From Geodermatophilus sp. DSM 45219 (lineage in GTDB: Bacteria > Actinomycetota > Actinomycetes > Mycobacteriales > Geodermatophilaceae), in contig NZ_FNIQ01000003.1 in assembly GCF_900104025.1 (NCBI RefSeq), forward strand, positions 620,001-684,000: a stretch of 64,000 bases of DNA, given 5' to 3'. The notes under the pieces were generated by a model, which saw only the letters and a program-made list of their open reading frames with translations, was not told where the DNA came from and did no database searches. Both the position numbers and the translations under genes were made by a program. Positions 1 through 6,950 of the stretch are shown piece after piece. The stretch's first letter is position 1, and the number at the start of each line of letters is the position of its first letter.

Positions 1-1023
1 GAGAAGTACGGCGACGACCGGCGCACGAAGTTCGTGGCCAACGACGGCGACGTCTCCATGGAGGACCTCATCGCCGAGGAGGAGGTCGTCGTCACCATCA
101 CCCGCACCGGGTACGCCAAGCGCACCAAGAGCGACCTCTACCGGTCGCAGCGCCGCGGCGGCAAGGGCGTGATGGGTGCGGCGCTGAAGCAGGACGACAT
201 CGTCGACCACTTCTTCGTGGGCTCCACCCACGACTGGATCCTCTTCTTCACCAACAAGGGCCGGGTCTACCGGGCCAAGGCCTACGAGCTGCCCGAGGCC
301 AACCGCACCGCCCGCGGCGCGCACGTGGCCAACATCCTGGCCTTCCAGCCGGACGAGAAGATCGCCCAGGTCATGCAGATCAAGGACTACGGGGTCGCCC
401 CGTACCTGGTCCTGGCCACCGCGAACGGCCAGGTGAAGAAGACCCGGCTGACCGACTTCGACTCCCCGCGCAGCGGCGGCGTCATCGCCATCAACCTGCG
501 GGACGGCGACGAGCTGGTCGGCGCCGCGCTCATCGACCCGGAGCAGGACCTGCTGCTGGTCACCCGCAAGGCGATGTCGATCCGGTTCAAGGCCGACGAC
601 GCCACGCTGCGGCCGATGGGCCGGGCCACCGAGGGCGTCCGCGGCATCTCGCTGTCCGACGACGACTCGCTGCTGTCGATGATGGTGGTCGAGGAGGGCG
701 TCGACGTCCTGGTGGCCACCGAGCGCGGCTTCGCCAAGCGGACCGGGATCGAGAACTACCCGGCGCAGGGCCGCGGCGGCAAGGGCGTGCTCACCGCGGA
801 CCCCAAGGCGCGCAAGGGCAACCTGGTCGGGGCGCTGGCGGTGCGGCTCGGTGACGAGCTGTACGCGATCACCTCCGGCGGCGGGGTGATCCGGACCCCG
901 GTCAACGGCGTCCGGCACAACAAGGACCGCGCCACCATGGGTGTCAAGCTCATGAACTTGCCGGAAGACGTGTCGATCGTGGCGATCGCCCGTACGACGG
1001 ACAACGACGAGCCCGCCGCCTAG
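1..1023 (+). CDS. gyrA: DNA gyrase subunit A, C-terminal part (5' end outside window)
   Basis: The reading frame is open from base 1 and ends at a TAG at 1021-1023, so only the last 340 residues are present and no start is visible. The product is the C-terminal beta-pinwheel of the gyrase A subunit, which wraps DNA to give negative supercoiling. The GyrA box QRRGGKG lies at local residues 50-56, and degenerate pinwheel blades (GRVYRAKAYELPE, GQVKKTRLTDF, GFAKRTGIENYP) follow. The tail is short and acidic. In actinobacteria gyrA sits a few kilobases from dnaA and oriC, which places this window beside the origin. The DUF3566 gene downstream is its usual neighbour. Confidence 0.98.
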   Translation, partial: EKYGDDRRTKFVANDGDVSMEDLIAEEEVVVTITRTGYAKRTKSDLYRSQRRGGKGVMGAALKQDDIVDHFFVGSTHDWILFFTNKGRVYRAKAYELPEANRTARGAHVANILAFQPDEKIAQVMQIKDYGVAPYLVLATANGQVKKTRLTDFDSPRSGGVIAINLRDGDELVGAALIDPEQDLLLVTRKAMSIRFKADDATLRPMGRATEGVRGISLSDDDSLLSMMVVEEGVDVLVATERGFAKRTGIENYPAQGRGGKGVLTADPKARKGNLVGALAVRLGDELYAITSGGGVIRTPVNGVRHNKDRATMGVKLMNLPEDVSIVAIARTTDNDEPAA

Positions 1024-1035
1024 TCTGTGGGTGAT

Positions 1036-1088
1036 GACGGAGGAGGCGTGGCCCACACCCCCGGTGCCGGCGCCCCGCCTCCTCCGTC
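1036..1088 (+). terminator. Stem-loop after gyrA
   Basis: A perfect 13-bp inverted repeat (1036-1048 with 1076-1088, GACGGAGGAGGCG and its complement) encloses a GC-rich 27-nt loop 12 nt after the gyrA stop. There is no U-tract, which is normal for actinobacterial terminators. It could terminate gyrA or only partly attenuate read-through into the DUF3566 gene. Confidence 0.5.
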
Positions 1089-1191
1089 CCAGCCACCAGG
1101 GATCTGACCGGCGCCCGGGTGCCCCCGGCCGCACGGCGGGGACCCCGGGTGCGAGGCAGCGGCGAGGGCCGCTGGGGAACGGGAGACTCGC

Positions 1192-1899
1192 ATGAGCGAC
1201 CGGACACAGGGTTCGGTGCGCACCGGGTCCCGGGCCGGGGAGACCGCCCCGGCACAGGGGACGGCGACCGGCCAGCAGCCCGCGGCCGACGGCACCCCGT
1301 CCGTGGGGTCCACCCAGTCCATCCCCGGCGCGCACACCGCACGGACCCAGGCCGCCGCCGACGGTGCGGTCCCGGCCGAGGCCACGGCCCCGGTCCCGGG
1401 GATGCCCGCCTCCGGGACCCAGGCCGTCGTCCCGCCGGCCACCGGTGCCCAGGCGGCGACCGGGGCCGCGGCGGCGACGGGCAGCGCTGCGGCCACCGGC
1501 CCGGCGAAGGCCTCTTCGGGCAAGGCCGCCCGGGGCCCCCGCCGTGCGCGGCTGCAGCTGCGGCACATCGACACGTTCTCCGCGCTGAAGATCTCGCTGG
1601 TCCTGTCCATCGCGATGTTCTTCATCTGGATGGTCGCCGTCGGGATCCTCTACGGCGCGCTCTCCGGCCTCGGCGTCTTCGACACCCTCAACGACCTGTT
1701 CGGCCAGCTCGGCACCGCCTCGGGTGCCGACGGCGGCAGCGAGGTCATCACCCCCGGCATCGTCTTCGGCGGCGCCGCGGTCATCGGGGCCATCAACATC
1801 GTGCTGATGACCGCGCTGTGCACCGTGGCGGCGTTCATCTACAACATGTGCTCCGACCTGGTCGGGGGCCTCGAGGTCACCCTCTCCGAACGGGACTGA
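1192..1899 (+). CDS. DUF3566 domain-containing membrane protein
   Basis: A 235-residue protein of unknown function found directly after gyrA in most Actinobacteria. The first ~120 residues are a low-complexity Ala/Thr/Pro/Gly tail predicted to be cytoplasmic and disordered. The conserved DUF3566 core follows from RLQLRHIDTFSALKIS, with one membrane helix at about residues 138-162 and a second at about 187-210. The ATG at 1192 is preceded by a GGGGAACGGGAG purine stretch. Synteny with gyrA suggests an envelope or division-related role, but no biochemical function is known to me. Confidence 0.9.
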   Translation: MSDRTQGSVRTGSRAGETAPAQGTATGQQPAADGTPSVGSTQSIPGAHTARTQAAADGAVPAEATAPVPGMPASGTQAVVPPATGAQAATGAAAATGSAAATGPAKASSGKAARGPRRARLQLRHIDTFSALKISLVLSIAMFFIWMVAVGILYGALSGLGVFDTLNDLFGQLGTASGADGGSEVITPGIVFGGAAVIGAINIVLMTALCTVAAFIYNMCSDLVGGLEVTLSERD

Positions 1900-1904
1900 G
1901 GGCG

Positions 1905-1984
1905 GGCCACCCTTCCCCCCATGCCTCGCACGCGCAGGCGGAGGGCCCCTGAAGGGTGGCCGTTCCAGTACGTCACCAGGCTCG
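1905..1984. repeat. Intergenic palindromic repeat, family A (copy 1)
   Basis: An inverted repeat, GGCCACCCTTC (1905-1915) with GAAGGGTGGCC (1951-1961), sits 5 nt after the DUF3566 stop and is followed by CGTTCCAGTACGTCACCAGG and GCTCGCG. The same block recurs after the rhomboid gene (6203-6270) and, inverted, after crgA (8604-8646). It probably acts as a terminator or REP-like element. Nothing else is recognisable up to the tRNA at 2159. Confidence 0.7.
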
Positions 1985-2158
1985 CGCTGGGACCAGGGAC
2001 GGCGCCGTGGCCGGTCCACACCAGCCGGGCGCCCTCCCCGCACCCGGCGGCGTGTGCCCGGCTCCGGCCCCGGCTGCGCTGCCCACGCGCGGAGGTCGAC
2101 CCCGCACCACCCCCCTGCGGGCGGGTCGGTCGGGCCAGGTACGCTGATCGAGGTCCAC

Positions 2159-2232
2159 GGGCCTGTAGCTCAGGCGGTTAGAGCGCATCCCTGATAAGGA
2201 TGAGGCCGGAGGTTCAAGTCCTCCCAGGCCCA
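2159..2232 (+). tRNA. tRNA-Ile (GAU)
   Basis: A 74-nt cloverleaf. The acceptor arm GGGCCTG pairs with CAGGCCC, the anticodon stem CATCC/GGATG holds loop CTGATAA with anticodon GAT, and the T-loop is GGTTCAAGTC. The discriminator is A2232. CCA is not fully encoded (ACC then C). The gyrA-side tRNA-Ile/tRNA-Ala pair is standard near actinobacterial origins. Confidence 0.98.
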
Positions 2233-2324
2233 CCCGTGTGTCCCGGCGCCACCGGCCACCCCGTCCGGGGGCTGGCCCCGGCCCCCTCCCGAGGAGGGGG
2301 ACTCCCCTCGAGGAGGAACCCCGC

Positions 2325-2468
2325 GTGCTCAGGAAGCTGGTCTTCGCGGCAGCCGCCGCCGGCGCCCTCGCCGCCGTCCGCAAGCGGTCGACCGGCAAGG
2401 CCGAGGCCGACCTGTGGGCCGAGGCCACCCGCGGTCCACAGGCGGTCAGCCGGCCCACCACCCGCTGA
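2325..2468 (+). CDS. DLW-39 family protein
   Basis: A 47-residue protein with a GTG start 8 nt after a perfect AGGAGG (2311-2316). It has a short hydrophobic Ala-rich helix (LVFAAAAAGALAAV) and then the family signature DLW in AEADLWAEAT. DLW-39 proteins are tiny, have no known function, and lie between tRNA-Ile and tRNA-Ala near gyrA in many Actinobacteria, as here. The upstream stretch 2270-2315 is a GAGG-rich inverted repeat that may end the tRNA-Ile transcript. Confidence 0.9.
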   Translation: MLRKLVFAAAAAGALAAVRKRSTGKAEADLWAEATRGPQAVSRPTTR

Positions 2469-2495
2469 CCCGCCGGGAGGCCCGCCTCCCACCCC

Positions 2496-2568
2496 GGGGA
2501 CGTAGCTCAATTGGCAGAGCACCGCCTTTGCAAGGCGGGGGTTAGGGGTTCGATTCCCCTCGTCTCCA
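2496..2568 (+). tRNA. tRNA-Ala (UGC)
   Basis: A 73-nt cloverleaf. The acceptor arm GGGGACG pairs with CGTCTCC (one G-U), the anticodon stem CCGCC/GGCGG has loop TTTGCAA with anticodon TGC, and the T-arm is GGGGTTCGATTCCCC. The discriminator is A2568 and CCA is not encoded. It lies 27 nt after the DLW-39 stop. Confidence 0.98.
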
Positions 2569-2719
2569 CTCCTCGACACCCGGTCCGCACCGCACTGCCA
2601 TCGGTGCCCCGGGCGCAGCTCGGTCACGGTGCCGGGACGGCGCGGCGCGGTGACGGCTCCGCGCAGATGCGTATGGGTACTGTCGCGCCTCGCTGTCCCG
2701 AGACACTGGAGGACCCGAC

Positions 2720-3883
2720 GTGAGCACCCAGCAGCCGGCACCCGACGCGCCGCCGCCGCCCACCTGGCGCCCGCTGCCGGCACCGCTGCCGCGGGAGCAG
2801 AGTCCCTTCCGGCGCGGCTTGGGCCTCGGTCTGGGCGCGAGCCTGGGCGCCGGCCTGGCGCTGGGCGCGGTCGGCCTGGGGCTGGTCGTGGTGATGGTGC
2901 TGGCCCTGGTCGGGCTGGCCTCGGGCGGCGGCGAGAGCGAGACCAGCGGGCCGGTGACGGAGACCGTCTGGGGGGAGCCGACGGCAGGGGCGCGGCTGAT
3001 CGCCGTCCCGGTCACCGGCGTCATCCTCGGCGGGGCGAGCGACGGCGCCACCTTCGGCGGCGCCACCTACGGCTACGACGTCGCCGACACCATCGACTCG
3101 CTGACGACCGAGGACGCCGACGGCCTGGTGCTGGAACTCAACACCCCGGGCGGCACCATCTACGGCTCGCGCGCCATCGCCGACGCCGTGGAGCGCTACC
3201 AGAAGCGGACCGGCAACCAGGTGATGGCCCACGTGCAGGGCATGTCCGCCTCCGGTGGGGTGTACGCCATGGCCGGTGCCGACCAGATCGTGGCCGACCA
3301 CGGCAGCCTCGTCGGCAGCATCGGGGTGGTCATGGGTCCGTTCCAGCGCTTCCGTGACGTCACCGGCATCCCGGGCTCGGTGCTGGAGCCGGGCGTGACC
3401 ACCGAGGGCGGCATCACCGAGGAGTACTTCACCCGGGGCCGCGGCAAGGACTTCGGCAACCCCTACCGCGACATCACCGAGGAGGAGCGGGCGGTCCTCG
3501 GCGCCGGCCTGGACCGGGAGTACGGGGAGTTCGTCTCGTGGGTGTCCCAGGCGCGGGGCATCCCGGCGCAGACGATCGTCGACGAGCTGGGGGCCTTCGT
3601 CTTCGACGGCTACACCGCCGTCGACCGCGGCCTCGTCGACCGGGTCCTGGGCCGCGAGGAGGCCTACCGGTACGCCGCGGAGATGAACGGCGCCGACCCC
3701 GACGACACCCGCGTCGACCGCATCGTCGGGCCCGGCTTCCTCGAGTCCTTCCTCGCCGCGAACTCGCCCGTGGACGGCACCCGCGCGTCGGCGCTCGAGC
3801 CCGGCCGCAGCACCGTGTGCAGCGGCGCCCCGCTCGTCCTGGCCCACCACGGGGAGCTCTCGGCCGCCTGCACCGAGGGCTGA
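2720..3883 (+). CDS. S49-family (SppA-like) membrane serine peptidase
   Basis: A 387-residue protein that resembles signal peptide peptidase SppA, which degrades cleaved signal peptides and membrane fragments with a Ser/Lys dyad. A Pro-rich cytoplasmic start is followed by a membrane anchor at about residues 50-70. The peptidase core shows LELNTPGGTIYGSRAI (about 135-150), the nucleophile segment GMSASGGVYAMAGAD (about 175-189) and LVGSIGVVMG. A Lys in GRGKDFGNPYRDITEEE aligns with the region carrying the catalytic lysine of SppA, but I cannot fix the exact residue. The GTG start follows a TGGAGGACC RBS. The C-terminal ~70 residues go beyond the core and include two Cys of unknown role. Confidence 0.85.
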   Translation: MSTQQPAPDAPPPPTWRPLPAPLPREQSPFRRGLGLGLGASLGAGLALGAVGLGLVVVMVLALVGLASGGGESETSGPVTETVWGEPTAGARLIAVPVTGVILGGASDGATFGGATYGYDVADTIDSLTTEDADGLVLELNTPGGTIYGSRAIADAVERYQKRTGNQVMAHVQGMSASGGVYAMAGADQIVADHGSLVGSIGVVMGPFQRFRDVTGIPGSVLEPGVTTEGGITEEYFTRGRGKDFGNPYRDITEEERAVLGAGLDREYGEFVSWVSQARGIPAQTIVDELGAFVFDGYTAVDRGLVDRVLGREEAYRYAAEMNGADPDDTRVDRIVGPGFLESFLAANSPVDGTRASALEPGRSTVCSGAPLVLAHHGELSAACTEG

Positions 3884-3982
3884 GGCAGTCGCAGCACGCG
3901 ACCCCTCGTCCCTGCTCTCCGTCCAGGACCTCCGGCCCTGGACGTCGCTTCCCCGATCGCGCCACGGTCGCACCCGACCACT

Positions 3983-4003
3983 GGCCCACCGGCCGGGTGG
4001 GCC
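3983..4003. terminator. Small GC hairpin upstream of the DUF1059 gene
   Basis: GGCCCACC (3983-3990) pairs with GGTGGGCC (3996-4003) across a 5-nt loop. It lies 100 nt after the peptidase stop and just before the GAGGAGG RBS of the next gene. It may be a weak terminator or a leader hairpin. Confidence 0.35.
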
Positions 4004-4028
4004 GGGGCCTCCCGACCGAGGAGGAGCC

Positions 4029-4523
4029 ATGGCCCGCAAGAGCCTGGACTGCCGGACGATGCCCAGCGAGCGCAACTGCACCGTCCAGATCGCCGGCGAG
4101 GAGGACGAGGTCCTCGAGCTCGCCGTCGCCCACGCCGTCGCCGCCCACGGGCACACCGACAGCCGGGAACTGCGCGAGGGGCTGCGCGCCGGCCTGCGGG
4201 ACGAGGAGGGCCTGCTGGCCGAGCCCGGGTCCTTCCTCCAGCTGATCGAGTTCCACGCCCGCGACCTCGACGGGTTCGGCCGCATCGTGGAGGACTGGCG
4301 CGAGCGGATGGGCCGCGAGGCGACCGCCCGCTGGGGCGTGGTCGCCGCCGACCGCGACCGGTCCGGCACCTACGTGGAGATCGTCGCCTTCCCCGACCAC
4401 GACTCGGCGATGCGCAATTCCGACCACCCGGTGACCACCGACTTCGCCAAGCAGATGCAGGAGGTCACCGAGGGGGAGGCCTCCTTCCGCAACCTCGACG
4501 TCGTCCGCGTGCTGCGCATGTAG
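4029..4523 (+). CDS. DUF1059 protein fused to an ABM-like ferredoxin-fold domain
   Basis: A 164-residue protein with two parts. Residues 1-60 match the DUF1059 pattern (MARKSLDCRTM, NCTVQIAGEEDEVLELAVAH), a small domain with conserved Cys and His that may bind metal. Residues 65-164 (LLAEPGSFLQLIEFHARDLD … YVEIVAFPDHDSAM) look like an antibiotic-biosynthesis-monooxygenase or dimeric alpha/beta-barrel fold. The start ATG is 7 nt after GAGGAGG. No partner gene is close enough to suggest an operon. The function is not established. The fusion itself is a reading of the sequence, not a confirmed domain search. Confidence 0.75.
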   Translation: MARKSLDCRTMPSERNCTVQIAGEEDEVLELAVAHAVAAHGHTDSRELREGLRAGLRDEEGLLAEPGSFLQLIEFHARDLDGFGRIVEDWRERMGREATARWGVVAADRDRSGTYVEIVAFPDHDSAMRNSDHPVTTDFAKQMQEVTEGEASFRNLDVVRVLRM

Positions 4524-4543
4524 ACGGACCCCTCGCCCCCGCC

Positions 4544-4696
4544 GTGGAAGGACCCCGTCCTCCCCCCCTCGGGGAAGGCCCCGTCCCCCTTGCCGGAGAA
4601 GGGCCCTCCTGCTCCCCTCCAGTCGCAGGCTCATGGCGGGGCCCTGCAGGAGGGCCGGCGGCGAGCCTCCGGACGGGGCCTGCCCGGACGGGGCCG
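4544..4696. repeat. Mosaic intergenic repeat, family B (copy 1)
   Basis: A run of inverted segments beginning TGGAAGGACCCCGTCC and ending in GCGAGCCTCCGGACGGGGCC plus a second GGACGGGGCC. The same modules recur at 6362-6454, 6794-6880, 9771-9826 and, inverted, 31053-31162. It fills the 249-nt gap between the DUF1059 gene and the isomerase gene. No reading frame with plausible coding character is seen. Confidence 0.65.
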
Positions 4697-4772
4697 GCGG
4701 CGGGACCGTGCACGGGGGCCGTGGTCCGCTCCCCGTGCTCGCGGGGGGCGGACCAGTGGGAGAGTGGACGTC

Positions 4773-5306
4773 GTGACCGAAGCGACTCCTGCGCGCCGCG
4801 CTGTCCTGCACACCAACCACGGCGACATCACCGTCGACCTGTTCCCCGACCACGCCCCCAAGACGGTCGCGAACTTCGCCGACCTCGCCGAGGGCCGCCG
4901 GGAGTGGACCCACCCGCAGACCCGCGCGAAGACCACCGACCGCCTCTACGACGGCACCGTCTTCCACCGGATCATCGACGGGTTCATGATCCAGGGCGGT
5001 GACCCGCTGGGTCAGGGGATCGGCGGCCCGGGCTACCAGTTCGGCGACGAGATCCACCCCGACCTGGCCTTCACCAAGCCCTACCTGCTGGCCATGGCCA
5101 ACGCCGGACCCGGCACCAACGGCTCCCAGTTCTTCATCACCGTCGCGTCGACCACCTGGCTGACCGGCAAGCACACGATCTTCGGCGAGGTGGCCGACCA
5201 GGCCAGCCGGGACGTCGTCGACCGGATCGGCAAGGTGCGGACCGGCCGTGGCGACCGCCCGGTGGAGGACGTCGTCCTGCAGTCGGTCGAGGTGCAGCGC
5301 AGCTGA
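4773..5306 (+). CDS. ppiA: Cyclophilin-type peptidyl-prolyl cis-trans isomerase
   Basis: A 177-residue single-domain cyclophilin with no signal peptide, so probably cytoplasmic. It catalyses cis-trans isomerisation of Xaa-Pro bonds. Family motifs are the active-site segment GTVFHRIIDGFMIQGGDP, then MANAGPGTNGSQFFIT, the Trp of TTWLTGKHTIFGEV, and the early LHTNHGDITVDLF. I chose the GTG at 4773 because GGGAG lies about 10 nt upstream; the GTG at 4764 is an in-frame alternative. The gene stands where Rv0009 (ppiA) stands in Mycobacterium, before a PH-domain gene and crgA. Its stop overlaps the next gene. Confidence 0.93.
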   Translation: MTEATPARRAVLHTNHGDITVDLFPDHAPKTVANFADLAEGRREWTHPQTRAKTTDRLYDGTVFHRIIDGFMIQGGDPLGQGIGGPGYQFGDEIHPDLAFTKPYLLAMANAGPGTNGSQFFITVASTTWLTGKHTIFGEVADQASRDVVDRIGKVRTGRGDRPVEDVVLQSVEVQRS

Positions 5307-6202
5307 CCACCACCCCGGACGACGGGGGCGCCGGCCCCGGCCAGCCGCAGCCGGCGCCCCCGACGACGACGTGCTACCGGCACCCGGACCGGCCCACCCG
5401 CATCTCCTGCACGCGGTGCGGGCGGCCGATCTGCCCGGAGTGCATGACGCCCGCCTCGGTGGGCTTCCAGTGCCCCGACGACGTCCGCGAGGGCAACGCG
5501 AGCGTGCGGCGGGTCCGGCAGACGCCGCTGCTGAAGCGGGCCGGCCGCCGCTACGGCGTGGTGACGGTCGGCCTCATCGTGCTCAACGTGGCCGTGTTCG
5601 TGGCCACCGCGGTCTCCGCGGGCCTGGCCGGCGCGAACCCCCTGGACAACACCTTCTCGCCGCTGTTCGCCCAGCTCGCGCAGATCCCCGTGCTGGTCCA
5701 GCTCGGGGAGGACTGGCGGCTGGTCACCGCGGCGTTCCTGCACATCGGACCGCTGCACCTGGTGCTCAACATGCTCGCCCTGCTGGTCTTCGGCTCGGAG
5801 CTGGAGCGCCAGCTGGGCCGGTGGCGCTACCTGGCCGTCTACCTGGTCTCGCTGCTCGGCGGCGCGGTCGCGATCCAGCTGTTCGGCGAGCCCGGCCGGC
5901 CGGTCGCCGGCGCGAGCGCGGCCATCTACGGCCTGCTCGGCGGTCTGGCCGTCGTCATGCTCTCCCGCCGCGAGGACCTCCGCGGCCTGCTCACCCTGCT
6001 GGCGATCAACGTGTTCGTCAGCTTCCTCCCCGGCGTCTCGCTGCTCGGGCACCTGGGCGGGCTGGTGGCCGGCTTCGTCGCCACCGGCGTGGTCGTGCTG
6101 GCCCGGCGGCGCACCGAGCTGCAGGTGCTGGGCCTGATGCTGCTGACCGCCACGCTCGTGGTCGTCGCCCTCACCGTGTCGACGCTCGTGGTCCTCGGGT
6201 AA
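5303..6202 (+). CDS. Rhomboid-family intramembrane serine protease with N-terminal zinc finger
   Basis: A membrane protease of about 299 residues. A four-Cys B-box-like zinc finger (CYRHPDRPTRISCTRCGRP then CPEC) precedes the rhomboid core of six or more membrane helices. Catalytic Ser is in GASAAIYGLLGG and catalytic His in LLGHLGGLVAGF; the HxxxN motif is LHLVLNML. No ATG, GTG or TTG occurs in frame upstream of the zinc finger. The only candidate is CTG at 5303, which overlaps the isomerase stop as CTGA and has GAGG 10 nt upstream. The first ATG (5444) would destroy the finger. Start assignment is therefore uncertain but the CTG fits translational coupling. Confidence 0.85.
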   Translation: MTTTPDDGGAGPGQPQPAPPTTTCYRHPDRPTRISCTRCGRPICPECMTPASVGFQCPDDVREGNASVRRVRQTPLLKRAGRRYGVVTVGLIVLNVAVFVATAVSAGLAGANPLDNTFSPLFAQLAQIPVLVQLGEDWRLVTAAFLHIGPLHLVLNMLALLVFGSELERQLGRWRYLAVYLVSLLGGAVAIQLFGEPGRPVAGASAAIYGLLGGLAVVMLSRREDLRGLLTLLAINVFVSFLPGVSLLGHLGGLVAGFVATGVVVLARRRTELQVLGLMLLTATLVVVALTVSTLVVLG

Positions 6203-6270
6203 GGACCACCCCCCACGCCTCGCAGGCTCAGGCGGAGGGGCCCTGGAGGGTGGCCGTTCCAGTCCGTCAC
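6203..6270. repeat. Intergenic palindromic repeat, family A (copy 2)
   Basis: GGACCACCCCCC begins immediately after the rhomboid stop and pairs with GGAGGGTGGCC (6245-6255). CGTTCCAGTCCGTCACCAGG follows, as in copy 1. The tail contains the stop codon of the convergent PH-domain gene (6267-6269). A bidirectional terminator role is likely. Confidence 0.65.
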
Positions 6271-6779
6271 CAGGGACGCAGGGCGCGCAGCGCCCGGGCC
6301 ACCTCATCCGGGTCGGCGCCCAGGTCCCGGCGGCCGAGCAGTACGAGGACCCCGTCCTCCTCTGGAAGGACCCCGTCCCTCTCACCCCTCGCAAGCTCGG
6401 GGCGAGCCTCTGGACGGGGCCACCGGGGCTCGCGGCGAGCCTCTGGACGGGGCCGGCCGCCGTCGTCCGTCCCGGCCGCGGTGTCCAGCTCCAGCAGCCG
6501 CGACCGCACACCGAGGCGGCGGGTGTCGCGCACCCGCACCTGCAGCCGCGCCCAGGGCAGCTCGGTGGTGCCGGTCAGCCGGCGGACGGCGACCCCCGCC
6601 GGGCCGGCCGCCAGCCGCGGGCGCAGCAGGCGGTCCCGGGCGGCCAGGGCGAGCAGCAGGACGGCGGCCGCACCGACCAACACCCGGCCCAGCGGGTCCA
6701 GCAGCACGGCCGCCCCGCCGAGGACGACGCCCAGCGCCGCCAGGGCCGCCGTCCCCCCGCCGCGCGGTGACCACTCCAC
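6267..6779 (-). CDS. PH domain-containing membrane protein
   Basis: A 170-residue protein. The GTG start at 6779 follows a GGGAGG. Two membrane helices (ALAALGVVLGGAAVLLDPLG and VLVGAAAVLLLALAARD) are followed by a bacterial PH-like segment (GPAGVAVRRLTGTTELPWARL … RSRLLELDT) and a C-terminus GRRDLGADPDEVARALRAL. By position it matches Rv0010c. The segment rich in RPRPEA/REP between LELDTAAG and VLVLLGRRDLG is encoded by an inserted family B repeat (6362-6454), which keeps the frame and adds about 30 residues not expected in the family. Whether the fold tolerates this is unknown. Confidence 0.8.
   Translation of the reverse strand: MEWSPRGGGTAALAALGVVLGGAAVLLDPLGRVLVGAAAVLLLALAARDRLLRPRLAAGPAGVAVRRLTGTTELPWARLQVRVRDTRRLGVRSRLLELDTAAGTDDGGRPRPEARREPRWPRPEARPELARGERDGVLPEEDGVLVLLGRRDLGADPDEVARALRALRPW
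6362..6454. repeat. Family B repeat inside the PH-domain gene
   Basis: TGGAAGGACCCCGTCC (6363-6378) pairs with GGACGGGG (6412-6419). A 20-bp unit GCGAGCCTCTGGACGGGGCC occurs twice in direct orientation (6402-6421 and 6435-6454). The same modules are otherwise intergenic, which marks this as an insertion into coding sequence. Confidence 0.65.
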
Positions 6780-6793
6780 CCGGCCAGCCTCCC

Positions 6794-6880
6794 AGTGGAA
6801 GGACCCGCTCGCCCCCGCCACTCGCAGGCTCGTGGCGGGACCCTGCAAGGGGGCCGTTCGCGCCCTGGACGGGGCCGGGG
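6794..6880. repeat. Mosaic intergenic repeat, family B (copy 3)
   Basis: It begins GTGGAAGGACCCGCTCG, has a central CTCGCAGGCTCGTGGCGGGA hairpin, and ends CCTGGACGGGGCC. It separates the divergent PH-domain and thiolase genes, so promoters for both probably lie within or beside it. Confidence 0.6.
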
Positions 6881-6950
6881 GCGGATGTGTGGACGTCCTA
6901 CCATCTGGGCGGGGCGGGCCGACCGCGGCCCACGTCGACGAGGAGTGGTC

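Noticed and set aside
1119-1952. Frame of 277 codons overlapping the DUF3566 gene
   Set aside because: Arg/His/Gly-rich shadow frame; the DUF3566 core is in another frame with proper RBS.
2624-4369. Minus-strand frame across the S49 peptidase gene
   Set aside because: It is antisense to a gene with clear catalytic motifs and lacks any domain.
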